A stretch of 64,000 nucleotides of DNA from Peromyscus leucopus (GCF_004664715.2 NC_051063.1:116050829-116114828), one strand, 5' to 3'; counted from the stretch's first letter, positions 37,731 through 49,560 are shown. Numbers and translations are program-made. Notes: generated by a model from the sequence alone, not told the origin.

Positions 37731-38459
37731 GAGTCAATGAAATGATTCCTAATAATATTCTGCTATTCTCACAGTCAGGAGCCTAGCATACTTGTACTCA
37801 GAGAGGCTTCATCCAGCAACTGATGGAAACAGATACAGAGACCGACAGTCAAACATTAGTTGATGTGTGGGCAATCTTGCAGAAGATTGGAAGGAAGGAT
37901 TATAGGAGCCAGAGGCCAAGACACCACAAGAAAACCCACAGAATCAAGTAACCTGGGCTCTAGGGGTTCACAGACATTGAATCGACAATGAGGGAGCTTA
38001 CATGGGACTGACCTAGGCCCCTTGAATGTATTTTACAGTTTTGTAACTTGGTGCTCTTGTGGGACTGCTAACAGTGGGAGTAGGGGCTGTCTCTGACTCT
38101 TTTGCCTGCTTTTGGCACCCCTTTCCTCTTATCAGGTTGCCTTATCCAACCTTAATATGAGGGGAGGTGCCTAGCTTTATGTCTTTGATATGGCAAACTT
38201 GATATGCCATGTTTGGTTGATAGCCCTGGGAGGCCTGTCCTTTTTAAAAGGAAAGTGGAGGAGGAGTGAATGAGTTTGGGAGAGTGGCTGGGAGGGGTAG
38301 AAGGAGGCAGAAATTCAGTCAGGATGTAATATATGAGAAAAGAATAATTTAAAAGTTAAAAAAAGAAAGAAAAATCATTTGTTTCATATTCTAATTAACA
38401 CAAAAGACTAAAAAAAATAAGGAGAAAAGCTAGAGGGGATTATTCAGCTACATTTAAAA

Positions 38460-38690
38460 TATAAAGAAACAAGATTAAAATAAGTGCATGGGATAAAAAC
38501 ATAGTGAGTGAATAGAAATCATAAAAAGGCTGGTGTGATGATAATATTACATAAAATTAAGAGAAAGATTATTACCACAGAAGATATCATATAATGATGA
38601 CAAACAATTCATTAGAAGGAAACCACAACTGTAAAATCTACATATTTAATAAAATGGCCTTAAGGTGTGTAAGTCAAAAAGTCACAGAAT
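38460..38690 (+). mobile_element. Ancient L1 ORF2 endonuclease-region fragment
   Basis: 'ggctggtgtgatgataatat', 'gatatcatataatgatgaca' and 'aacaattcattagaaggaaa' parallel old L1 endonuclease coding text. Strongly decayed. Confidence 0.45.
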
Positions 38691-38710
38691 CAGAGAGATA
38701 CATTGCTTCT

Positions 38711-38886
38711 TTTTGTTTGTTTGTTTGTTTGTTTTTTTGTTTTTTCGAGACAGGGTTTCTTTGTGTAACTTTGCGCCTTTCCTGGAACTCACTTGTTAGA
38801 CCAGGCTGGCCTCGAACTCACAGAGATCCGCCTGCCTCTGCCTCCCGAGTGCTGGGATTAAAGGCGTGTGCCACCACCGCCTGGCT
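38711..38886 (-). repeat. B1 SINE with 14-bp target duplication
   Basis: Antisense B1 with a GTTT-rich tail, 'cgagacagggtttctttgtg', 'actttgcgcctttcctggaa' and 'ggattaaaggcgtgtgccac'. The perfect duplication 'gatacattgcttct' is at 38697-38710 and 38887-38900, which marks a recent insertion. Confidence 0.96.
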
Positions 38887-39054
38887 GATACATTGCTTCT
38901 TATATGGAAATTTTAACAACCGTCTTTCAATAATTTATAGAGCAGCAAGAAAAATCCAGTAAGTACATGGGGAAGCTTATGTTCTGTTCAGACAATGATC
39001 TATGATAACTGTTCTTTTGGTTATGAATAAGATTAGAAGTAGTAATGCCAATTA

Positions 39055-39320
39055 AGGGTGTGTTAAGGCTGGAATATCCATGTTCTTTCACATTCATCTG
39101 CTGAGGTCTGAAGCAAAACTTTGATAGTATTTGGACATGAATCCTTTGGAAAGTATTTGATTTAGATGACTTTGTAAGGGATGAGTGTCCTTACACACAG
39201 AGGAAGAGACATTGGGACTCCCCAGTCTTTGTGTGATGAAGACAGCTTGATATGTAGAGTTCTAAAAGCAGAAAGTCTATGTTACTAGGAACCAAATCAG
39301 CTGGCACCTTAATCATGCTT
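39055..39320 (+). mobile_element. MST/MLT-type MaLR LTR remnant
   Basis: 'ctttggaaagtatttgattt', 'gagtgtccttacacacagag', 'gaagagacattgggactccc' and 'atcagctggcaccttaatca' follow the body of MaLR LTRs of the MST/MLT type. Solo, decayed, with no internal sequence. Confidence 0.6.
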
Positions 39321-39436
39321 ACATGAGCTTTTAATCATCAGTGCATAGTAGTTAGTGGAACTCAACTTGAGTAAAGATCAGAATGAAGAGGCAAGGATTT
39401 AGTCTTTTCTTTCAGAGAAAAATGGCTTAAGTCTTC

Positions 39437-39965
39437 TTATCCATAAGGGAAATGCAAATTAAAACTACTTTGAGATTCCATCTTACACCTTTCTGAATGG
39501 TTAAGATAAAAAACACAAGCGATCCTGGGTTTTTTGTTTTTCCATATGAAGTTGAGTATTATTCTTTCCAGGTCTGTGAAGAATTGTGTTGGTATTTTGA
39601 TGGGGATTACATTGAATCTGTAGATTGCTTTTGGTAAAATTGCCATTTTTACTATGTTGGTCCTGCCTATCCATGAGCATGGGAGATCTTTCCATTTTCT
39701 GACATCTTCTTCAATTTCTTTTTTTCAGGGACTTAAAGTTCTTATCATATAGGTCCTTCACTTGCTTGGTTAGTGTTACCCCAAGGTATTTTATGTCATT
39801 TGTGGCTATTGTAAAGGGTGATATATCTCTGATTTCCTTCTCAGCTTCTTTGTCCATTGTATATAGGAGGGCTACTGATTTTTTTGAGTTGATCTTGTAT
39901 CCTGCTATGTTGCTGAAGGTGTTTATAAGCTTTATCAGTTCCTTGGTGGAATCTTTGGAATCCAT
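39437..39965 (-). pseudogene. L1 ORF2 coding remnants in the inverted block
   Basis: Minus-strand frames at 39711-39965 (84 residues; marks 'INTFSNIAGYKINSKKS', 'DIKYLGVTLTKQVKDLY') and 39437-39646 (69 residues; marks '[18 protein letters not shown]', '[14 protein letters not shown]') encode the ORF2 segment that follows the RT core. The second frame runs out of the block into reversed sense sequence, so its last ~25 residues are meaningless. This is the best-preserved L1 coding stretch in the window, which suggests a relatively young source. Confidence 0.85.
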
Positions 39966-40072
39966 TACTGATGGGAGTCCAAACTTGTACAGTCACGATG
40001 AAAATCAATATGGCAGTTTCTCAGAAAACTGGTAGTCAACCTACCTCAAGACCCAGCTATACCACTCTTGGG

Positions 40073-40580
40073 TGTGGTATTGTATTCCCCCAAATATTGT
40101 GCATGCTAATAAACTTATCTGGGTTCAGAGACAGAGCAGTCACAATATTAAACATAAAGGATAGGCAGTGGTAGCGCATGCCTTTAATCCTAGCATTGTA
40201 GAGGCAGAAATCCATGTGTTCAAGGATACAGACAGGCATGGTGACTCATCATGCCTTTAATCCTAGAAAGCGAGCCTTTAATCCCAGGGAGTGATGATAG
40301 AAAGTGGAAAGGTATATAAGGCGCGAGGACCAGAAACTAGCAGCATTTGGCTGGTTAAGCATTTGGCTGATTAAGCATTCAGGCTTTTGAGCAGAATTTC
40401 AGCTGAGACCCATTCTGGATGAGGACTCAGAGGCTTCCAGTCTCAGGAAACAGGACCAGCTGAGGAATTGGCAAGGTGAGATAGCTGTGGCTTGTTCTGC
40501 ATCTGATCTACCAGCATTCACCCCAATAATTGGCCTCGGGTTTGATTTTATTAATAAGAACTTTTAAGATTCATGCTACA
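40073..40580 (+). mobile_element. Solo LTR with B1-like segment, 6-bp target duplication (copy 1)
   Basis: A 508-bp unit begins TGTGGTATTG and ends CATGCTACA. It is flanked by 'cttggg' at 40067-40072 and 40581-40586, and the L1 text is continuous once it is removed. Inside are two 'catgcctttaatcc' motifs typical of B1 (about 40178 and 40249), a TATA box 'tatataag' (40313) and a 16-bp tandem 'agcatttggctggtta' (40342). No retroviral genes are present. A 6-bp duplication is typical of class II (ERVK-type) elements. Family name not assigned. Confidence 0.85.
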
Positions 40581-41830
40581 CTTGGGCATATACCCAAAGG
40601 ATGACCCATCCAACCACAAGGACACTTGCTCTACTATGTTCATTGCTACTCTATTCATAATAGCAGAACCTGGAAACAACCTAGATATCCCTCAATTGAA
40701 GAAGGGAATAAAGAAAATGTGGTATACTTGTGTAGCAAAGTATTACTCAGCTCTTTAAAAAAAGACATCATGGAAATTTCAGGTAAATGAATGTAACTAG
40801 AAAAAAAATCCTCCTGAGTTAGGTAAATCAGACCCAGAAAGATAAATATGATATGATGGTATGTATTCAACAAAGCTACAATTTGTAAACCTAGATAGGT
40901 TAGGCATATAGGAATGGACTAGGGGTGACACATGCATCTCTCTGGGAGAGGGAAATAGAATAGATTTTATGAATGGACTGGAGACAGGGTGAGGATGAGA
41001 ACAGGATGATTAGATGAGTAGAGGCAAGTGAGATGGGACTGAGGGAGGGAATGAGAGAAGAGACAGCTAGAACTAAATGGCATTTAGGGGTAGTATTTTT
41101 TAAAAAAAATCTAGTTCAGTGGAATCTTTCTATAATATATGAAGATGGTCCTAATTAAGTTCCCAAAATAATTAGGGAGGTGGAAATCCCACTGGTCATC
41201 TTTTGTCACCAAACAAAGCTTCTAATACCAGGACTGAGTTTCATCCAATTGAGTTGTTGGCCAAAAGGGTCCCATAGAAATCCCCAAACAACCAATGCTG
41301 TTACCAAGATAATAGGTTGTTTTTCAAAAGTTGTCAGCAAGGCCCCATTGCTGAAGACAACATTTACACCTCATTGAACATGAAGAGGCCAATCTGGTGC
41401 CCACATGAAACCTTCCTTCATTCCATATTCTAGTGTCTATGATATGGAAAGGTATTCTGAAAATTTTGGTATACCAAGAACAAAAAGCAAGCACCAATCT
41501 AACTACACAACCTTTGATCTACAATCTGTCCTACCTGCAAATTATGTTAGGGCATTTGTGGCAAAAAACCTTGTTCAAGTAACCAACAAATGTCTGATTT
41601 GACTTAAGTCCAACTTCATGAGATAGAACTCTTACCTGACACTGCATGAGCAACCAAGAGCCAGAGTCCAGATCTGGGGTAAAAGCAAACAAAATTGGTT
41701 AAAAAGAAAACAAGTAGTGATAAAATGACTCCTAATAATATACTGCTATACCTTATTCAACCAACATCATTCAGGCTGTAGCAGATGGGAACACATACAG
41801 AAAACCCACAGCCAGACATTATACTTTTAA

Positions 41831-42357
41831 TTAATTTTTACATTTGCCCTTCAGATACACATGAATAATTTTGACATTTCTACCAGTGAATTTGCATATC
41901 TTTGGCATATATTTAAAATGGTGTCTCTATATAGTTTATACTTTCAATGCTTCCTGTCAGGAAACATCTAATCTGGCAGTCCAACACTCACAAACATTTT
42001 CAGAATTTATTTATGTGCTCTTTAGTCTTACTTAAACAAATTGATTCCTTAAAAGTTCTGGTATTTTTTTGAAAACACTATGATGTACTTGGTACTAAAT
42101 GCAAATAAATAATACATATATTATGCTAAATAAGAAATTATCTATAACAGATAACATGCCAGAAATTCATCCAATTTATTTTATATCTCTATTTGGCAAA
42201 TAAATTGTTATATTCTCTAAACTAATTAAAATAAATCTGTAGTCAAAAAGTGCATATGAGCAATGGGATGAGACAAGAAGCATGTGCCACCTCCTGATGA
42301 CACATATCTAATTTTGGATGTTCGCATAGTCTCTCATCTGATTGAAACATTGTGTTA
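41831..42357. other. Unassigned AT-rich sequence
   Basis: No gene or repeat recognised. Confidence 0.5.
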
Positions 42358-42515
42358 AAGACTGGGATTTAGGAGTGGTTCAGCATTTAGAAATGCCAGG
42401 GTTTGACCCCCAGAACCACGGTGAGGTGAAGGTGGGAGGATCAGAAGTCAAGACTATCCTCAGATACACTGTGAGTTGGAAGCCAGCATGGGCCGCACAA
42501 AAAGCAAAAGAGGAA
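42358..42515 (+). repeat. B4-type SINE, truncated
   Basis: 'ggtttgacccccagaaccac', 'gtgggaggatcagaagtcaa' and 'atacactgtgagttggaagc' are ID-arm end and B1-arm sequence with an internal deletion. Confidence 0.55.
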
Positions 42516-43309
42516 AAGATGGTGTTGATACAAGATGGGGAAGACTATAGATTTCTGAGTGGCCATGTATAATATGATTCTCACTAGCACTGGACTGTGA
42601 TATAGGAAAAGGCAATTCCTTGCTATTTTAAGTCACTAAGATGTGGAGGCTTTGGTTGCAGCAAGCACCTGTGTTTATGCTGATATACTTTATATAGACT
42701 GCAGTTTAAGAACAAAATAAAATGTGCCAATATATTTAGATAAACTTATGATTAGAAATATTTCTATCAAAGCTTGGAGTGGTAGAAATAGTTCAAATTT
42801 GGCATAAGAATGCCTTGGTCCAATAGAGCAAAGCCTGAGGACCACTACTTATAAATGAGATAAGGACTGAATTATGTGATAAAACCTTGTCATCAAGGCT
42901 TATCTGTACTTGGATTGCACACATGTGTATTCAGGCAGATAAATATTTCATTTGACACAGAAATGATATAATCTGCTTTCAGAAGAAGAACGAAGAGACT
43001 AACAAGGGCCCCAGGTAGCTAAAACATGTATTAAGAGTAAGATGAAGGTGTCACAATTTTGATAACATGGTATCAAGATTTCATGAAGCTGGAATAATTG
43101 GGAAATGATATTGGATTAAGAATGAATTCACCAAAACAATATGATAGAAAGGCCAGATGTGGATATATATGTATAAAGTCTAATGTATGGTTGAGGATTC
43201 ACTTGAGATTGTTGAGAAAGATCTCACATATAAATAAAAACTGAATTATTAAATTTATGTGAAAAAGGATACTACTTTTAACTATTTAGAAACATCTAAA
43301 CCCTGAACC

Positions 43310-43505
43310 AAAGGTCAACAAGTCATCCATGGACCAAATCTACGCTAGTGCCTGCTTAATGTTTTATTGAAATACAGCCATACACATTAATTTGCATATT
43401 TTCTTAGCTTCTTTCATGTTACAGTGGTAGAAATGAATAATCAGAACAGAAACTGATTTCAAAGCCAAAAGTATTTGTTATCTAGATCTTTACAGAAAAG
43501 TTAAA
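43310..43505 (+). mobile_element. Ancient mammalian interspersed repeat, probably DNA-transposon derived
   Basis: 'tgttttattgaaatacagcc', 'acacattaatttgcatattt', 'gtatttgttatctagatctt' and 'tacagaaaag' follow, in order, a very common mammalian repeat (forms with 'gttttattggaacacagcca'). I recognise the consensus but cannot name the family safely. Confidence 0.5.
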
Positions 43506-43611
43506 CACTAAATCTAAAGTTTAAAATATTTAATGCTATATGTATGCAATTTTCCTTCACTGAAATGTTTTATGTGGAATAACATGATAACTGCTCTTAA
43601 AAACCATATAA

Positions 43612-43802
43612 TATTATTTTTATTAAATTTTAAGTTACATTTATTCACTTATTATATATGCATGCACATGTGTATGTATGTGTACATCAGAGATTAGCTT
43701 GAAAGAGTCAGTTCTCTCTTTTTACCATTTGTGCCTGGAGTTTGAATTCAGGTCATCAGGTTTGGCAGCAAGCCATTTACATTAAAATAAGTCATATGGC
43801 TC
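43612..43802 (-). repeat. B3-type SINE, antisense
   Basis: 'tgcatgcacatgtgtatgta', 'gagtcagttctctcttttta', 'gaattcaggtcatcaggttt' and 'ggcagcaagccatttacatt' are the reverse of a B2/B3-family SINE. Confidence 0.65.
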
Positions 43803-46595
43803 ATAAAAGAACATAAAAGGATAAGTTGCAAATGAAGATGCTTGTATTACAGAGCACTAAGAATGGGTGGATACCAATAATGCACAAAATATGTACATAC
43901 ACATGTACATATATATGTATACATACATGTACATATTACTACTAAAAGATCAGATCATGAACATTTCAAAGATCTAAAACAATAGTTCACAAGTGAGCTA
44001 CCACATTACCACATTAAGTAAGCACAGGAAAATATGTTTAAGATATCACTATTTAGGGAAGTTTCAATGAAAACTATATCCAACTATATTTTGTATCTTA
44101 TTGACAAAACTGGAGACCTCTAAATTTACCAAGTTATTAGAGAATTTGTAGAGACGAAATATCTTGCTTGTAAAAACATAGACTTATAACTTCTTTGTAA
44201 AGGAGATCAGATATCTCCAAATGATGAACTCATAACCTACTTATTCCTAGCAAAATATTCAAGAAAAATACCACACATTAGTGCTGCTCTGAGATCTGAG
44301 TGAGACAGGCCTGTATTTCAGTTCTCTTCCAGCTCTCAGGGCTACTATGTGTCACTAGACTATCCAGTGGAGTGTACTGATTTCGATTCTTTGGGGTATT
44401 CTCTGGTCCTCTGTTCTATGGAGGGCTAGACTGTATTCTCTGAGAAGCTTTAGGTCCTTGCCTTTGGGTCTTCTGAAAGCGATAGGGCAGTGCTGCTTTA
44501 GGAAGGCAAAGAATTAAACTTTTTTTTCTCTGTAGGTATTAAAAGTGTTTCCTTTATGGGCCACATTAAATTGGGGAGACATTGAGGCTCTGGCACTCAG
44601 ATTTGGGGTTATTCAAATTATTAACAAATTAGGGCTCCACAATTTTTTTAATTCTATGTTCTGAAAACACTTGGGACATCTGAAATACCGTTGAATTAAA
44701 GTTAAACAAAATAAAATAAAACACAGTTTCAGGAATACATGTAGAATCTATAAAGTACGTGCAGATTTTACAAAGAAAATAAGGAAATGATGAATTGGAT
44801 GGAAATGAATTGGAGAATGAATGCATTTAGATGTAGGTCATTGTCAAGGTTCTAACTTTTGCTCTCAGTGATGGATTTGCAGGGATTTATTAGATTGTCA
44901 AACCAAGCAAATAAATGAAGCCAAATCATTCATAAACCAATAGTGCTTGCACATGCATCACAAAATAAGAAATATAATAATAGAGTTATATGCACTTGAA
45001 TCCAAAGAATAAAAACTCAACCAACTGACATGTGTCATAGTAAGAGAATAAAGTCAAGCAAGAGATTTAGGTATATGAAAGATACCACAAATGAAAATTT
45101 ACATTATGAAACTTTGGAAGAGAACAAACTATTTAACAAAATAGTCACCCATTATAAATTACCATATATATGTGTTAATATATGTGCTTATTCTTTATTT
45201 AAAAACAAATAGAAAAATTAAAAATTAAAGATAAGATAAAATATATATCATCTAAATAAGATTTTTAAAAGAAATCTATTACCTACAGAGAAAATATTTG
45301 ATGTCAGTAGTAATAATGTCTGAAACTCCTTTAAGAAAGTACCATAAATATTTTAAGAAAAATCTTGAAAGAAAATTTATGTGCCCAGTACACTAAACAA
45401 AACATTAATTTATATTATATACTAAAACCACCTCAAATCATACAAAAATAAACTGTTTCTTAGACACATAGAAATAGGATGAAGGTAGATATAATTAAGT
45501 CACCTTTTTGGTTAGATTGATTGATATTGTTGTTCTTGGTACTTTTTTTAAAAGTGATAGTTCATGGAAGAACAATGTAATTTTAACTCTGCATATTCTT
45601 AAGTGGACTGAAAACTATACTTTTGAACATCTATTGCATCTCCAAGGTATCTTTTGCTTGTCACTGATTGAGAGGCTAGTGAGATCACAAAGCCAGTAAT
45701 AGGAAATGTACTGTCTTACATTTTAACACGGCGGTTTCTTTTCTGCCTCTGAAACACTAGTTGGGGACTATCAAGAACCAGTAGACCGTCTGTGCTGCTT
45801 TGTCTCTGACTCCTCTGTGTCGGTTCTGTTTATAAATTCATTCGCCTAAATATGAAAAACTTCTTACTTTCATCATTGTGTTATTTCAGACCTAGATTTC
45901 ACAGAAAATGATGTTTCCCTTCCAAAATATGTGAAAGCCTTGACATTTGTGAGTCAATCAAGCCATCCAGTCATCACTAAAGGGAACTGTGTGTTCTTGC
46001 TGTAGACTACTCTGGCATCAAGATGGGCCACAGACTTTCCACTTAATTGCATCACATTATCACTGAAGTATTTGGAAGGGTGGTGGAAGAGATTGCAACA
46101 AATGTTACTTAGATTCCATTATTTAAACACAGGCACACAGACATGGTCACTGGAGAGCTGAGAGCCTTGTAAGCAGCATTCACTATACAATACTGGAGAA
46201 AAAAATTATAAGGATATTCATCCCCAAATTATAAGAGTGATAAAATTGAAAAATAATTAGATGATTGATTTTCATACAATGGGATGATATCTAATTCTAT
46301 GGCCTTGGAGAAAGCACCAGCACATACAATTAATTGGAAAGAACATATTATAAAAGTACCGACAGAGCATGACTGTATTTCTGTAAAGATTTAATTATAA
46401 TTTAAAAGTTTTAAAAGTTATAATTTATATTTATCATGACTAAATAATGACAGACGTCAAATTGACAAAAGGAATTTTAGAGATGAGACTATAGAACTGA
46501 TAGATAGTTCAATGTCTGCTGAAGGGGCAGATGCCAAGTTAAGTTATACATTAGATAAGGGCTTAAAATTCAGGATATATGAAGGATTAGAAAAA
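43803..46595. other. 2.8 kb of largely unique sequence
   Basis: No gene or repeat is supported. A TACATA/TGTACA-rich patch is at 43896-43936. A good 3' splice-site-like string, 'cttttttttctctgtag', ends near 44535 but has no matching exon evidence. 45720-46080 keeps more CpG than its neighbours. Confidence 0.45.
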
Positions 46596-46832
46596 ATTAG
46601 GTACAGTAGTGCATGCTGTAATCCCAGCATTCTAGATGCTGAGTGTGAAATATTATGAGTTCTCAAACAGCCTCGGATAAATGGAGAGTTCAAAGCCAAT
46701 TTGAACTATATAACAAAGCTCTTTCTCAAAATCCAAGCGTGAGATGTTTCACAGTAGTAAAGTATTTGACTACTGTGCATGAACACTTGAGTTTGATCTC
46801 AAGCACTGCAACAAAAACAGTAACAAAACCCA
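46596..46832 (+). repeat. Composite SINE: B1-like arm then ID-like arm
   Basis: 'taggtacagtagtgcatgct', 'gtaatcccagcattctagat' and 'ttcaaagccaatttgaacta' form a B1-like arm. 'tgtttcacagtagtaaagta' and 'gagtttgatctcaagcactg' form an ID-like arm. This order is opposite to B4. Confidence 0.5.
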
Positions 46833-47689
46833 ATGATCCACCTCTACAAGGTATGTGAGGTGCTTTTAAGTACATTTCAATTGGTCATTTGTGTTCTGTT
46901 TTCTTGAGTAGGAGATGATGTATAAAACACATCTTAAGTGATTGCCACATGCCAGGGTGTCTCTCTTTGGTGTTTATCTTAGAAGGGATGTGCAGAATAC
47001 TTCTTTTATAAAAGCCACAAAAGCTTGTAGCTCTTTCTCATATAAACCAACACTTTAAAAAAATCAATGAGTAACTATGTTAAAAAACACAGAATTCTAC
47101 CTATTATAATTTTAATAATAAATAATGGTTTTGATTACCCTGAAATTATATAATACTGATGAACTTAATATTATCTTGGAACAGAAGTCTAAAAAAAATC
47201 AGACCATTTAAAATGAATAAAATTTAGTATAGATTAGCTATAGTTTTATTTGGCTTTTAAAAATAAATACTCATTTGGGGCAGGTTTTATTACCCACAAG
47301 CTCTGAATAAATGTTTTTGTGAGTACCTTATTAAATCATTCTGTGGAGTGATACATTTTATGTTCTTTCAAAATCTTTCAGTGTAGTGAAAAAAATATAA
47401 ATAAGTCCAAAATGTCTAACATATGAACATGCTCTACTATGAGTCATGATGAAAATGCCTCAGAATAATGGCCATTTGGGGGTGTGTAAAAAGCCATAGC
47501 TGAAGTAGGCCTGTTGTGATGATATAGCTAGTTATGGCTACTTTTAGTCTTAACTCAGTTTCATGTACTTTAAAAATACCAAGGTGTATATATATGCTTT
47601 CATAATGTGAGATCCATGACTTTTCTGTATTGTGCCCTTGGGGGATTTGAAACATGTTGAATGTGTTCCTTTTTTAAAGTTTAAATTCA
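46833..47689. other. Unassigned AT-rich sequence
   Basis: No gene or repeat recognised. Confidence 0.5.
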
Positions 47690-47972
47690 ATTATTTGTTT
47701 ACTGATGCATAAAAACATAGACTATTAATACATATTGGTAAATCAATATAATATTTTGATACATACATAAACTGTACAGTGTTTGAATCAACTTCATAAT
47801 ATCTGTTTTACTTGCTTGTCGCTTATAATGAACATAGTTAGAATATCTTCTACTTTTTAAAAACCTATATACAGTATGTTGCTATAATCTGCACTCACTC
47901 TACTGAGAAACACCATAATGCAATCTGTTAATCTTACATGACTGAAATTATGACCTATCATCAACCTCCTTG
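47690..47972 (-). mobile_element. Ancient L1M 3'UTR fragment, antisense
   Basis: 'atattttgatacatacataa', 'tgaatcaacttcataatatc' and 'ttagaatatcttctactttt' follow the antisense L1M 3'UTR. Confidence 0.55.
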
Positions 47973-48300
47973 ATTTTTTTGGTTTTGGTTTTGAGATAGA
48001 GTCTCACTGTGTCCCCAGGTTGGCCTTGGAGCCTTAAAAAAAAACCATTTATTTATTTTGTGTGTATGAATGTCTTGTTTATATGTATGTCTGTACAACA
48101 CAACCATGTCAGGTACCCTCAAAAGGTCAGAAAAGGATACCTGTACATTCTGGAATCAAACTGGGGTCTTCTGGAAGAACAACAAATGGTCTTAACCACT
48201 GAGCCATCTCCTCAGTCCCAGCCTTGAATTCTTTATCCTCCTGTCTCAGCCTGCTGACTTCCACAATTACAGGCATAAACCACTATGCTTGGCAACCTCT
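47973..48300 (-). repeat. Old B1 SINE, antisense, split by a B3
   Basis: The left half is at 47977-48035 ('ttttgagatagagtctcact', 'ccccaggttggccttgga') and the right half at 48221-48300 ('gccttgaattctttatcctc', 'cacaattacaggcataaacc'). The sequence 'gcctt' appears on both sides of the inserted SINE (48031-48035 and 48221-48225). Confidence 0.75.
48036..48220 (-). repeat. B2/B3-type SINE inserted in the B1
   Basis: In reverse: tRNA-like head at the right ('cttaaccactgagccatctc'), 'ttctggaatcaaactgggg' in the middle and an A-tail face at the left ('aaaaaaaaaccatttattta'). Confidence 0.75.
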
Positions 48301-49454
48301 TTGATTCTAAGTTTTTGTTTGTTTGTTTTTTTCTGCATTAAGACAGCTCTTTATGTTTTGTAACATCATGTGACAGTTAAGAGGGCCACATAAATCACAA
48401 CTGGGAAATGATAAGGTAAGTAAGCAGACATACAAAATAATGGCCCTTGTTTTCTGTTCATTCCAGTTCTTAAATGGAGATAGATAATTCTTAAATTCTG
48501 AAGCTCGGTATTGACAGTGGAAAAGGGAATTGAAAGTGAGCCTTGTAATCGCCACAGCTTTCTCTCAGACTGATATTTGTGCATAGAATAACTAGCGCAG
48601 TTTATATATTTGTGCTTTAGACTGAATGGAAACTGTTTTCAAATTCACAATTCAACTGTTAAATACTGCATTTGAGCAATTGAATTTTTATACAATTCAT
48701 AGCATTATGTTGTCTTTTACCATATCACACAAAATGCTAAAATGTTTTATAACCATATTTTATGTACAAACTTTCCCATTTGTTCCAAACTTTAATATGG
48801 ATTCAAACAGTGGATTTAACACATAATACATAAAAATTGAACCAAACAATTTGAGAAACTCATAATCTTGTTTAGTTGATTTCACCTAATGGTCCAGATA
48901 TGCTTCAAGTTTGTTGGTGGTCTGTTTGTCAAAGCATGTCACTGTATATTCCGATTGCCTCAGGGACAAGTTGCAAAACAGTTAGCTTCCAGAGCAGCAG
49001 ACGGCTATCCATTCTCAACAAACCCTCCCTTCCGTCTGCCACCAGCTTACACAGAGTGGTGATCAGAACCAGGCTGGTGCAGCTTACCTCGGATAGAGTG
49101 TGTGAAAATAAGACTGCACCCACACAATAAATCTCCAGACAGATAATACCTTCTGCAGGTGACATAAATGAATGCTGGGCTCAGTTGATGTGTCTCTGAT
49201 CAGCTTCCACATTCACATCTATGACTGTGGTCAAAATGGCTACATTCTGGAGTATCAGGGCAATTCCCTAGGTATCTTTTTTCTGCTCTCTCTCTGCCTC
49301 AGCTCCTTTCCCTTCCCCTATAGTCAAATCAATTTCCTGGTCCAAAATCTTTCTTTCCTTCCCCACTGTATTATGTATTTTAATATTTCAATTTTGTCAT
49401 CATCTTCAAAAATCAAAACTTATTTTGTTGTTTCTTGTTTTATTTCACTTATAT
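48301..49454. other. Largely unique sequence
   Basis: No gene or repeat is supported. Positions 48930-49150 are relatively GC- and CpG-rich. The minus ORF at 48929-49165 (78 residues) has no recognised motif. Confidence 0.45.
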
Positions 49455-49560
49455 TTTTCATGAGACAGTGTCTCACTATAACCCAGGTTGCCCTCAAAGT
49501 TTCAAACTGCTTCAGGCTCCCAACATGGGTTATAATTATGTGTGTTCCATTGTTTTGGGG
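49455..49560 (-). repeat. Old B1-like SINE, antisense
   Basis: 'catgagacagtgtctcacta', 'acccaggttgccctcaaag' and 'aggctcccaacatgggttat' form a diverged reversed B1. Confidence 0.5.

Larger units (their letters stand above)
33735..38373 (+). mobile_element. Sense L1 (ORF1 to 3'UTR) with most of ORF2 deleted
   Basis: The ORF1 region runs about 33735-35050 (coiled-coil-type A-rich text, then 'ggcatcagtgcctgggcaga' and 'agccagcaaaactttcaat'). ORF2 endonuclease text runs 35150-35530 ('ttctgctgcactgaagaaac', 'gcaattctttacatttatgc'). At about 35531 it jumps straight to ORF2 C-terminal text ('agagccatagtaataaaaca'). The 3'UTR carries a (GGAA)20 tract and ends near 38373 in an A-rich tail. An LTR-like element is inserted at 36717. 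No functional ORF remains. Confidence 0.88.
39435..41830 (+). mobile_element. Sense L1 3' half with an inverted internal block
   Basis: ORF2 C-terminal text begins in sense ('aagggaaatgcaaattaaaa', 39447) and stops at 39521. An antisense ORF2 block follows (39522-39960). Sense text resumes at 'attactgatgggagtccaaa' and continues through ORF2 end (40590-40880) and 3'UTR to about 41830 ('tactgctataccttattcaa'). A solo LTR is inserted at 40073. The homologous uninterrupted order is visible in the L1 at 36255-36345. Confidence 0.85.
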
